Shown here piece by piece: positions 17,946-26,379 of a DNA stretch of 64,000 nt. This DNA is from Pusillimonas sp. TS35. Its GTDB lineage: Bacteria > Pseudomonadota > Gammaproteobacteria > Burkholderiales > Burkholderiaceae_B. The stretch is taken from NCBI RefSeq assembly GCF_009857885.1, contig NZ_WWER01000007.1, positions 124,001 to 188,000 of the forward strand, given 5' to 3'. How positions within the stretch are numbered: position 1 is the first letter of the stretch; every line of letters begins with the position of its first letter. The notes beneath the pieces were generated by a model, which ran no database searches, was not told the DNA's origin, and saw nothing but the letters and a program-made list of their open reading frames with translations. Both the position numbers and the translations under genes were made by a program.

Positions 17946-20900
17946 TCATCGAATCGGCGCGCGCAGCGTATTGCCGCGCCATTGCAGGCAGCCGCCCAGC
18001 ACTGCCAGGCCCAGCAGGCCAAGCAGCAGCGCCAGCGTCTGCCCAGTATCGGCGGCTTCGGCTGATTGAGCTACAGGCTCTAGCGCCAGGCCCTGAACCT
18101 GCTTGGCCGCGGAGCCGTCCTCGGCAGCGTCCGCAGGATGGTCGGGCTCGATCAACGCCGGCGCATCCGCGGCATCCGCCGAAGACGCCGGCATATCCGG
18201 CGCCGCCATGCCGTACCCTGCCGCCATCGCGGCGATGCTGTCTTTGGTGATCTGCGCACCGGTGTTCACACCGTGCTCGGTTTCGAGTTCTCGCCAACGC
18301 GCCGCAAGCCGCTGGCGCGTTTCGGCGGGCGCATCCCAATAACCTTTCCGTATCGCCTCGGCCATGCGTTCAATGATCTGAGCCTGCGCGGTAGGATTGT
18401 GCCGTTCGAAATAGGCGTTCATGTCCAGCTTCCGCTTGTCGTCTACATAAACATCGAACATGGCCTGCCATTGATCGCTGCGCACGGTTGCGGGATCCAT
18501 CACCTGCCAGCCGAACAGATTGTTGGCGGTGTTCAGCATGGTCAAGGTGCCGGCATAGCCCTCCGCCTGCATGCCTTGTATCCAATGGGGATTCAGATAC
18601 CGCACGCGCAGTTCGTTCGACAGAAATCGCGACAGCGTTGCTGTGGCGGGCGTGCCCTTGCGCAGATCCGATACATACAGCGCCGCACGTTCGCCGCTGA
18701 CATGGCGTATGGCCGCTGACAGCCCGCCCAGGAACTCGAACGGATGGTCGCTGGACAACACCCCGTGCAGATTGGAAGAGCGCGCCAGAACCGCCGCCTG
18801 TGCGCCTTTCAGTTGCTCCGCAAAAAGGTTTGCGGCCTGGGGTGCAACGCCCCAATGCCGCACGCCGAACCCAAACTGCGCGCTATCCAGAAAGCGTTTG
18901 GCCAGCTCCGCATCGTCCTGCCATTCGGTGGAGCGCAAGGCGAGATCGGGCACACCGGTACCATAAGCACCCGGTGCGTTGCCGAAGATGCGCAACCGGG
19001 CGAGCTCGGCGGCCTGCCCGGCGTCCATGCCTTGCGCACCCAGGGCGGCGGCAATGCGCGCACTGTTGGCAGCAACGGGGTTGCCTGCCTCGTCCAGCGC
19101 GGCAATGCGCTCAATGGCGTCGGCCAGCAGCCGCATGAAGCCATCGAACTGGTCGCGATACACCCCGGTGACCTGCACCACCACGTCCACGCGAGGGCGT
19201 CCAAGCTCGCGCGCGGGAATGATCTCCAGCGCGCGCACGCGGCCGCTGGGTTCCCACACAGGGCGCAAGCCTAATGCATGCAGCACTTGTGCCTCGGTGA
19301 CGCCCAAATGGCGCACGGCTTCGGACGACCACAGGCTGAAGGCCAGCTTTTCGGGCCAGGCGCCGTCATGATCGCCGCGAAAAGCCTGGATCAATTGATC
19401 GAAGGCTTCGCGCCCCGCGTCGAATGCCGCTCGGGTGGGGAGATGATCGGGCTCGAAGGCATACAGGTTTCTGCCGCTGCGCACATCCAGATTTCGCACG
19501 GGATCCCCGCCCGCCCCTGGCGGTACGAAACGCCCTTCCAGACCGGCAAGCAGCGCCTCGATTTCGTTGGGTGCGGCGAGCGCCGCGTCCAGCGCACGGG
19601 CGCGCGCAATAAAGGGGGCCAGCTTCCCCGGCGGCATTGCACCCGCATCCGGGCGCCCAGCGTCGGTGCCGCCCGCTTCCGTTTCGGCAGGGTGCAGATG
19701 TGCCTGAAGCGTCCCGAAAGGCGCCGTCTGTTCCAATGCCTTGAAATCCGTTGCGAACAGTTCGTCGGCCTGTGCGCCGACAGCGTCGTAGAACGGCTTG
19801 CCCAACTGCTGGACGATGGTTGCAAGCCGATGCGCCGGCGAGGCGGCCTGCCCGAAGGTGTGCAAGCCCAACGGCATGGCCGTGCGCGCCAGCTCATGCA
19901 GATGGTCGTGCAGGACAGGCAAGAAACCGTCGATATCCCGGCGCACATCCTGCGCCGCCCAACCCAGATCGGCCTCCATACCGGCCGAAATAGCCGCTTC
20001 CGCCAGTGCTGCGCCGGTTTTGCGGCGTGCCGCGCCTTCGTCGAGCTGCGTGTACTCGTGCACCAGGTGATGGATATCGCGCAGCTCGTCGTACAGCCCT
20101 GACGGAGCGAACGGCGGCGTCTGGTGGCTGACTGTGACAGCCCGCCCGCGCCGACGCGCCTGCAGGGCTTCACCCACATTGTCTTGAATGTATGGGTAGA
20201 ACACCGGCACGTCGCCCACGGCCAGGAAGGGATCGTCGTCAGCGGCCAACCCGCGATCCTTGCCGGGCAGCCATTCCTGTGTGCCGTGCGTGCCTAAGTG
20301 CACGATCGCGTCCGCGTGCTCCCGTACGTACAAGTAGGCCGCCATGTACAGATGGTCGGGAGGCGCCTTGGTATCGTGATAGTGCGCACTGGGCGTGCGC
20401 CCGCGTGGCATTTGCGGCATGATCACCAGCTTGCCGCGCTTAAGGCGCGGGATGATGAAGCAAGGCTCGCCATCCACGGTACGCACGGCCCAATGCGCAG
20501 CCGGGTCGCCGCCATGCGCATAAGCATGGCGCCTGGCCGGCGCCAGGCTTTTCAGCCAGTGCGTATAGCGCCGCACCGGGAAGGCTTCTGCCAGATCGCG
20601 TGCCAGCAGGTCTTCCAGCGACACTGAACCATATAGCGCACCCAACATGGCCTGGCCGGCAGCGATCATCTCTTGCTCGCCGACAGCCGTTACCACATAA
20701 CCCGCCTGAGCCAGCTTTGCAGTGATGACCTGGATACTGGCGGGCACATTCAGATGTGAGGCCGACAGGTTTTTCTCGCCTGCGGGATAATTCCAGAACA
20801 GGAGGGCAAGCTGTTTTTCTGCGGCAGGTTTGCGGCGCAGGCTGACGAGCGCTTTGGCCTTGCCCGCCAGCGCGTCGACCTGGCCCGGCAACGGTAGCTG

Positions 20901-21893
20901 CGCGCCGTTTTCGACAACGCTCAGCACCAACGGATCCATCATGCCCCAGCCTTCGGGGCCCGCCATAAGCACGGCGGCAGTGCGGGCAGGCATGCCCGAC
21001 GCGGCATCCCGCCATGCCTGCTGCCCGCCACTACGAAAACCGACCGTCTGGATGACAGGAATATCGAGTTCGGCGAACTCGGCCTTACGCGCCTGCCCGT
21101 TCACCATATGTGTAAGGTTGATCAGCACATCGAAGCGACCAGGTTCCGCGACCGCCCTCAGCCCGCGCGGATCAGCGCCGTTGAACCAGAACACAATGGG
21201 CAGCAGGCCCTGCTGCTCGATGCGGGCGACCAGCGCATCGACGATCGCCGTCTGCATGTCTGCAACCGCCCCGCTATGAATAACGATGCCGACACGCCCA
21301 GCGGGCGCTCGCCAGCGCGCCTGGCCCCAGGCAAGATAGGCGCCCAGCGTATCGAAAACCTGCGGCGCGCCAGGGTGGTAAAAGCCCACGGCCGGTAAAC
21401 GCTGTGGCGGGGGGAACGCAGACAGATCGTCTCCCGCTGGCCGCGCACTAACTGCCCTGAAGAACTCGGCCATATTGGCAGCGCCGCCGGCCGCGTAATA
21501 GCCGATCAGCAGCCGCGCCTGACTGCTGGTGAGCCCACCCCAGGCTGGCGTGCCACCGCCTATCGCGAGCCAGGGTGTATTTGATGACTGCAAGGCTGCG
21601 CCCAGCGCGGCTTCGACACGGGCGCGGTCGCTGGGGCGTGGAACATCGAGTACGAGAAAGTCCGCACCCAACAGCCACTGCTCGGGCTTCACGGCCTCGG
21701 CCTCCACATCGATATGCTCAAGGTGCACACCCGCACGCCCGGCTACCGGCTGCAGCGCCCGAAACTTGGCCGGCAATACAAAGCCGCTGGTGAGTACGCG
21801 AATTGTCAGCGGCGTGCCTGGCGACGATGCGTGCGCCGGCGCCGCAGCCAGCAGCATAGTGAGCGCGGCGATGATCAATGCAATGCAGCGCAT
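17946..21893 (-). CDS. Periplasmic membrane-anchored CobN-like chelatase
   Basis: 1315 residues, similar in length to CobN/BchH large chelatase subunits, with the signature HLGTHGTQEWLPGKDRGL at about residues 529-546. Unlike cytoplasmic CobN it has an N-terminal signal peptide (LIIAALTMLLAAAPAHASS) and one C-terminal membrane segment (TLALLLGLLGLAVLGGCL), so the body should face the periplasm, where no ATP is available. No CobS/CobT ATPases are nearby; an ExbB-like/DUF2149 pair is. This matches CobN-like proteins of TonB operons (HmuS of haem operons; the zinc-starvation operon PA1922-1925 of Pseudomonas aeruginosa, from memory). Activity is probably metal removal or insertion on a tetrapyrrole or metallophore, not B12 synthesis. 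Confidence 0.88.
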   Translation of the reverse strand: MRCIALIIAALTMLLAAAPAHASSPGTPLTIRVLTSGFVLPAKFRALQPVAGRAGVHLEHIDVEAEAVKPEQWLLGADFLVLDVPRPSDRARVEAALGAALQSSNTPWLAIGGGTPAWGGLTSSQARLLIGYYAAGGAANMAEFFRAVSARPAGDDLSAFPPPQRLPAVGFYHPGAPQVFDTLGAYLAWGQARWRAPAGRVGIVIHSGAVADMQTAIVDALVARIEQQGLLPIVFWFNGADPRGLRAVAEPGRFDVLINLTHMVNGQARKAEFAELDIPVIQTVGFRSGGQQAWRDAASGMPARTAAVLMAGPEGWGMMDPLVLSVVENGAQLPLPGQVDALAGKAKALVSLRRKPAAEKQLALLFWNYPAGEKNLSASHLNVPASIQVITAKLAQAGYVVTAVGEQEMIAAGQAMLGALYGSVSLEDLLARDLAEAFPVRRYTHWLKSLAPARRHAYAHGGDPAAHWAVRTVDGEPCFIIPRLKRGKLVIMPQMPRGRTPSAHYHDTKAPPDHLYMAAYLYVREHADAIVHLGTHGTQEWLPGKDRGLAADDDPFLAVGDVPVFYPYIQDNVGEALQARRRGRAVTVSHQTPPFAPSGLYDELRDIHHLVHEYTQLDEGAARRKTGAALAEAAISAGMEADLGWAAQDVRRDIDGFLPVLHDHLHELARTAMPLGLHTFGQAASPAHRLATIVQQLGKPFYDAVGAQADELFATDFKALEQTAPFGTLQAHLHPAETEAGGTDAGRPDAGAMPPGKLAPFIARARALDAALAAPNEIEALLAGLEGRFVPPGAGGDPVRNLDVRSGRNLYAFEPDHLPTRAAFDAGREAFDQLIQAFRGDHDGAWPEKLAFSLWSSEAVRHLGVTEAQVLHALGLRPVWEPSGRVRALEIIPARELGRPRVDVVVQVTGVYRDQFDGFMRLLADAIERIAALDEAGNPVAANSARIAAALGAQGMDAGQAAELARLRIFGNAPGAYGTGVPDLALRSTEWQDDAELAKRFLDSAQFGFGVRHWGVAPQAANLFAEQLKGAQAAVLARSSNLHGVLSSDHPFEFLGGLSAAIRHVSGERAALYVSDLRKGTPATATLSRFLSNELRVRYLNPHWIQGMQAEGYAGTLTMLNTANNLFGWQVMDPATVRSDQWQAMFDVYVDDKRKLDMNAYFERHNPTAQAQIIERMAEAIRKGYWDAPAETRQRLAARWRELETEHGVNTGAQITKDSIAAMAAGYGMAAPDMPASSADAADAPALIEPDHPADAAEDGSAAKQVQGLALEPVAQSAEAADTGQTLALLLGLLGLAVLGGCLQWRGNTLRAPIR

Positions 21894-21896
21894 GAA

Positions 21897-23858
21897 TCAG
21901 AACCTCGCCTGCAGGCCCGCGACATAACGCCGCCCAGGATTCGCATAAGCGTATTCGTCGGAATCATCAGCGAGCCGCACGTCACCGATGTTTTCGACGC
22001 CAAGTCTCAGGTTGACATGTTTGCTCAGCGCATAATCGCCATAGGCGGATACGAAGCTGTAACCGCCCTGCCGCCCGCTGCCTGAGGACGTCTTTTGGGG
22101 GCCAACATAGTTGACGCGTACAGAGGCAGTCAGCTTCGCGAGGGGCGCCCACTTGAGCGTGGCATTGGCCGCATGGCGCGAACGGCCAATGAGACGCTCG
22201 CCCGTCGTACGGTCCTTCGCATCGAGATAGGTATAGTTGGCATCCAGCGCCATGCTCCAAGGCAATTCGACGCCGCCTCCCAGCTCAACGCCGCGAATGC
22301 GTGCTTTGTGGACATTTTGGTAGGTCCAGAGCGCACCAGGGCGACCCGTGCAGCCCACGATGCACGCGGCCTGGATCAGGTTGGTAATATCGTTCTGAAA
22401 CGCCGTGGCGCGGGCGGACCATATGCCTTCTTCGTAGTCGACCCCGGCTTCGAACGATAGGTTCTTTTCGGGTTTCAGGTCTGGGTTGCCGACGATGGTG
22501 AAACGGCCGCCAGCGATGATCGCTTCATACTCGGGCGAAAGCTGCTTCAGGGTGGGTGCCTTGAAGCCGCCGCCCACCCCGCCTTTGAGTGTCAGGGCGT
22601 CTGTGGCGTGGTAAAGCAGGTAGGCGCGCGGGCTGGCTTCCCAGCCAAACGCCGAATGCCGGTCAAACCGGCTGCCCAGCACAAGTTCCCATTGGTCGCC
22701 CAGTACGATTTCGTCTTGAATGAAAGCGGCAAAGTGCGTTTGGCTGGCCTTGCCGCGATGATTGACCGTTGGGTCTTCGAGATGTTCGCCGCGTACTTCG
22801 CCGCCCAGCGTGAAACGGTGGCCGGCCAAGGGAGAAAACGCCACCTGCGCATCGCCCACACTATCCACAAAACGATGCGACCCCCATACGGGCGCGCCTT
22901 GGGTACGTGCGCTGTCGCGCGAGAGCGTGGTGCGATACACGCGCACGCGGCTGTCGCCCCAGCCCCATTTCCCCTCGTGCGACAGCGCAAGCCGCGTACG
23001 CCGAAGGTCTTCCTCGGAACGATAGTATCGCGGGTAGCGACCCGCACCCATCGTATCGCGCCAGCGGTTTTCTTTGCCCGCCCCGTAGGAAAGATCGATG
23101 CGCTGCTGGGCATCAGGCGTCCATGTCAAGGCCATGTTTCCGTTGAACGCCTCTTGTTCGCCCATGGACGTACGCCTGGGGTTCTGGGCGGACACCATTG
23201 CGTCCTGGTGCTGAAACTGGCCCCATAGGCTCATGCCAAGTACGCCCGGAAGCAGCGGGCCGCTCACGTATGCCCCGGCGGTGCGCAGGTCGCCGCCGCG
23301 GCTGTGCTCCGGCCAGGCGCCAAAGCTGGACAACTCACCGCGCCATGTATCTGTGGGTGCCCGCGTGATCACATTGACGACGCCGCCAAGTGCCTCGGAA
23401 CCGTAGAGCGACGACATCGGCCCGCGAACGACTTCGATGCGTTCGATCGCGACCGCGGGCACCCAGCCGAGCTCGAAGTCGGAGTGCGCAACGGCCGACG
23501 ATGAATTGCTGATGCGCATGCCGTCCACTAAAAACAAACTATGATCAGGCCGCATGCCCCGTATGGACACGCCGCGGCGCCCCATGCCTATGCCCGCCAG
23601 CCCCACACCAGGCTCCCCTTCCAGGGCATCGGCCAGATTGCGTACCGGGCGTTCGCGCAATGTATCGCCATCGACAACCGAGATGCTTGCAGGCGCATCG
23701 CGCAACGCGCGCTCGCCGGATGTGGCTGTGACCACAATGGGTGCCAGGGTGGGCGCTGCATCGTCCGCTGGCTGCGCCGTTGCCGCGCCGTGCGCCCCCA
23801 CCCCCAGCACCGCCGCAACCAGTACGGCTTTTTCGCGTGTTTTTATGCATCGAAGCAC
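21897..23858 (-). CDS. TonB-dependent outer-membrane receptor
   Basis: 653 residues if started at the GTG at 23858-23856, which has AAAGGGGAA in front and gives a proper signal peptide (KAVLVAAVLGVGAHGAATA); an ATG at 23903 in the same frame adds 15 polar residues. A TonB box-like LAPIVVTATSG precedes the plug (RGMRPDHSLFLVDGMRI, VVRGPMSSLYGSEALGGVVNVIT). The barrel includes GNPDLKPEKNLSFEAG and ends with the aromatic Phe of AGLQARF. Overall it resembles the FepA/CirA/BfrA catecholate-type receptors rather than BtuB. First gene of the CobN-like operon, 3 bp upstream of it, and preceded by a Zur-like operator. Confidence 0.92.
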   Translation of the reverse strand: MLRCIKTREKAVLVAAVLGVGAHGAATAQPADDAAPTLAPIVVTATSGERALRDAPASISVVDGDTLRERPVRNLADALEGEPGVGLAGIGMGRRGVSIRGMRPDHSLFLVDGMRISNSSSAVAHSDFELGWVPAVAIERIEVVRGPMSSLYGSEALGGVVNVITRAPTDTWRGELSSFGAWPEHSRGGDLRTAGAYVSGPLLPGVLGMSLWGQFQHQDAMVSAQNPRRTSMGEQEAFNGNMALTWTPDAQQRIDLSYGAGKENRWRDTMGAGRYPRYYRSEEDLRRTRLALSHEGKWGWGDSRVRVYRTTLSRDSARTQGAPVWGSHRFVDSVGDAQVAFSPLAGHRFTLGGEVRGEHLEDPTVNHRGKASQTHFAAFIQDEIVLGDQWELVLGSRFDRHSAFGWEASPRAYLLYHATDALTLKGGVGGGFKAPTLKQLSPEYEAIIAGGRFTIVGNPDLKPEKNLSFEAGVDYEEGIWSARATAFQNDITNLIQAACIVGCTGRPGALWTYQNVHKARIRGVELGGGVELPWSMALDANYTYLDAKDRTTGERLIGRSRHAANATLKWAPLAKLTASVRVNYVGPQKTSSGSGRQGGYSFVSAYGDYALSKHVNLRLGVENIGDVRLADDSDEYAYANPGRRYVAGLQARF

Positions 23859-23907
23859 GATTTCCCCTTTCTCTTGCACTTGAACAGTCTTGTGCATGGC
23901 CAAGAAT

Positions 23908-23925
23908 GCAATGTTATAACATTGC
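23908..23925 (-). promoter_or_regulatory. Zur-box-like perfect palindrome upstream of the TonB receptor operon
   Basis: GCAATGTTATAACATTGC is an 18-bp perfect palindrome located 50 bp upstream of the GTG start. The core ATGTTATAACAT is the core of proteobacterial Zur operators (known from E. coli and many beta- and gammaproteobacteria); it contains TATAAC and lies next to TATAAG, so it overlaps possible -10 elements on the minus strand. The assignment to Zur is from motif memory, not from a score. The leader between it and the gene is too short for a cobalamin riboswitch. Confidence 0.7.
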
Positions 23926-23980
23926 TTATATTGCCCATGGGAAATACTGACATCAGCACGGCTGATGCAGCACGCACTCG

Positions 23981-24211
23981 CTGTGGGGCTGTGGGGCTGT
24001 GGGGCTGTGGGGCTGTGGGGCTGTGGGGCTGTGGGGCTGTGGGGCTGTGGGGCTGTGGGGCTGTGAGGCTGTGGGGCTGTGGGGCTGCGGGGCTGTGGGG
24101 CTGTGGGGCTGTGGGGCTGTGGGGCTGTGGGGCTGTGGGGCTGTGGGGCTGTGGGGCTGTGGGGCTGTGAGGCTGTGGGGCTGCGGGGCTGTGAGGCTGT
24201 GGGCTGCGGGG
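23981..24211. repeat. 8-bp tandem repeat (CTGTGGGG, 29 units), G-quadruplex forming
   Basis: 29 head-to-tail copies of CTGTGGGG with a few variants (CTGTGAGG about three times, CTGCGGGG about three times, and one 7-bp unit near the right end). The plus strand presents runs of four G separated by four bases, an ideal G-quadruplex pattern. Because the unit is not a multiple of three and holds no stop in any frame, long spurious reading frames cross it on both strands. It lies between the 3' end of the second hyuA gene and the Zur-like operator, 56 bp from the latter. Confidence 0.95.
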
Positions 24212-24249
24212 CACGCGCCCCGTTCAGCCTACCGGTTCAGATCACCTGC

Positions 24250-26379
24250 TCATGCCTCCAGTTCGACCGCGGCGTCGGCATGCGCATCGAACGCCGTGCC
24301 CAGATCGATGATCAAGTTGCCGGCCGCGTCGCTCATGACACTCGCATCCGCGGGAACAACGAGCGTGGACGAGGCGTCCTCCACGATCACGGGGCCATGC
24401 AGCACCTGGCCAGTCGTCATGGCATCGCGGGATAGGACGGGCGCACTGACAAAGGCCTGCAAGGGCTCGCTCCAGACGTCGCGGCAGCTCTGGCGCGGCA
24501 CCCATGCATGTTTGCCCGAGACATCCAGCGACAGCGGACGATATACGCGGGTTTCCTGGGCAGTCAGGCGCAGATTGACGATCTCAATGGACTGGACGGG
24601 CGGCACTTGGCCGAACACCTGGCGATAGCCTTCAGCGAATGCACTGCGGATCTGCGCAGCAGTCTCGGGACCATAGGGGCCGTCGGGCAGACGCGTGATG
24701 ACCTCGAACCCCTGGCCCGCAAAGCAGATGTCGGCCGACCGTACGAGGGTATAAGGTGTGCCGGGGCTCAGCGTTTCCGCCATCACCGTGGCTGCATCGC
24801 GCTCCAGCGCCGCGAACGCAGACTCGAGCTCTTCATGGCCAACCTTCTCCAGGGCGCGCCCCATCGTCGCTGAGCGATCTACGCGCGCTGGCGCCATCAG
24901 CAGGCCAATGGCGGAGGCTACACCCGCGCCCGGCGGACAAATCATCCGCCGTATGCCCAGACGGCGCGCCACATCGCAACCATGCAGCGGCCCGCCCCCG
25001 CCCGTCACCAGCAGCGAAAACGCAGGAACATCGAACCCCCGCTCGGCAACGTGCACGCGTGCGGCGGCGGCCATGTTTTCATTAACGACTGCCAGGATAC
25101 CCGCGCTCACGCTGTCTTCGTCCATCCCCAGGCCAACGCTTACCGTGTGCATGGCGGTGTCCGCAGCCTCTGTGCTCAGCCGCATGGTGCCGCCCGCAAA
25201 CGATTCCGGATCGAGATGGCCCAGCAAAAGATTGGCATCGGTGACGGTTGGCCGCGTACCACCGCGCGCATAGCACGCCGGGCCTGGCTTGGAGCTGGCG
25301 CTCTGCGGCCCGACCTTGAGCAGCCCAAGGCTGTCCAGGTGTGCAATGCTGCCGCCGCCGGCGCCGATTTCGATCAGCTCAACCGTGGAGATGTTGATAG
25401 GCAAGCCGCTGCCCGCGGCAAAACGCTTCTCGCGGCCGGCTTCAAACTGGTGGGCGATCAGCGGCGCATTGTCTCGCACGATACTCATCTTGGCTGTGGT
25501 GCCCCCCATGTCGAACGCCAGCACGCTGTTTATGCCCGAACGTTTGCTGAAGTATGCGGCGGCAATAGCGCCCGCCGCCGGCCCCGATTCGAGCAATTGA
25601 ATGGGAAAGCGTCGGGCTTCATCCACGTGCGTCAAGCCGCCGTTGGACAGCATCATCAGAAAGGGGCATCGTACGGAAATCTGTGCCAGGCGCTCGACCA
25701 TGCTCGCCAGATAACGATCGGCGATCGGCCGAACGTATGCATTGGCAGCCGTAGTGGACGTGCGTTCATATTCCCGTATTTGGGGTGCCACTTCGCATGA
25801 CACAGAAACATACAGACCGGGGTATGCAGCCTCGATCAGTTCACGCGCCCGCCGCTCATGCGCACCGTTGGCGTATGCGTGCAGAAACACAATAGCGATT
25901 GACGCCGCGCCCTGCTCCACCAGCGCTCTGGCCGCGCGCAGGACGCCTTCCTCGTCGAGCGGTGTATCAACTTCACCGTTAGGACGCATGCGCTCTTGAA
26001 CCTCCATACGCAGGGCGCGCGGCACCAATGGCGAAGGCAGCTCGATGAACAAGTCGTACAGGTCGTACTTGAACTCGCGGCGCATCTCCAACGTGTCGCG
26101 AAAACCCTTGGTCGTGATCAGCCCTGTTTTAGCGCCGCGCCGCTCGATCAGCGCATTGGTAAACAGCGTGGTTGCGTGAACAACGCGCGAGATCTGGTCA
26201 CCCGTCACGCCTTCGCGCGCCAGCAGCACCTGCACGCCACGCAAAGCGCCTGTCGTAGGCTCATCAGGTGTGGTCAGCTCTTTATGGCTGAACACGCTGC
26301 CTTCGTCTTGGTCGTACAGCACTACGTCGGTGAATGTGCCGCCGATATCAATGCCCAATGCATACTGTTTCTGGCTCAT
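24250..26379 (-). CDS. hyuA: Hydantoinase/oxoprolinase subunit A (HyuA family, copy 2)
   Basis: 709 residues from ATG 26379, which overlaps the stop of the upstream hyuB by ATGA. Motifs: ALGIDIGGTFTDVVLYDQ at the N-terminus, VVHATTLFTNALIERRGAKTGLITTKGF, LLESGPAAGAIAAA and LAFDMGGTTAKMS. It ends with RMxCPPGAG-type and VVPADASV segments usual for the family. It works with HyuB in an ATP-dependent ring-opening or carboxylation reaction. It is only distantly similar to the copy at 5851, so the two clusters probably handle different substrates. The last gene of a Bug-hyuB-hyuA operon. Confidence 0.9.
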   Translation of the reverse strand: MSQKQYALGIDIGGTFTDVVLYDQDEGSVFSHKELTTPDEPTTGALRGVQVLLAREGVTGDQISRVVHATTLFTNALIERRGAKTGLITTKGFRDTLEMRREFKYDLYDLFIELPSPLVPRALRMEVQERMRPNGEVDTPLDEEGVLRAARALVEQGAASIAIVFLHAYANGAHERRARELIEAAYPGLYVSVSCEVAPQIREYERTSTTAANAYVRPIADRYLASMVERLAQISVRCPFLMMLSNGGLTHVDEARRFPIQLLESGPAAGAIAAAYFSKRSGINSVLAFDMGGTTAKMSIVRDNAPLIAHQFEAGREKRFAAGSGLPINISTVELIEIGAGGGSIAHLDSLGLLKVGPQSASSKPGPACYARGGTRPTVTDANLLLGHLDPESFAGGTMRLSTEAADTAMHTVSVGLGMDEDSVSAGILAVVNENMAAAARVHVAERGFDVPAFSLLVTGGGGPLHGCDVARRLGIRRMICPPGAGVASAIGLLMAPARVDRSATMGRALEKVGHEELESAFAALERDAATVMAETLSPGTPYTLVRSADICFAGQGFEVITRLPDGPYGPETAAQIRSAFAEGYRQVFGQVPPVQSIEIVNLRLTAQETRVYRPLSLDVSGKHAWVPRQSCRDVWSEPLQAFVSAPVLSRDAMTTGQVLHGPVIVEDASSTLVVPADASVMSDAAGNLIIDLGTAFDAHADAAVELEA

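Noticed and set aside
23859-23907. Cobalamin riboswitch ahead of the TonB receptor/CobN operon
   Set aside because: Only 49 bases lie between the Zur-like palindrome and the start codon, and the sequence beyond is the G-rich repeat; no room or pattern for a riboswitch of about 200 nt.
23541-24628. Long frames through the 8-bp repeat on both strands (GLWGCGAV and TAPQPHSP patterns)
   Set aside because: The repeat has no stop codon in any frame, so the frames are by-products; they also run into real genes on the other strand.
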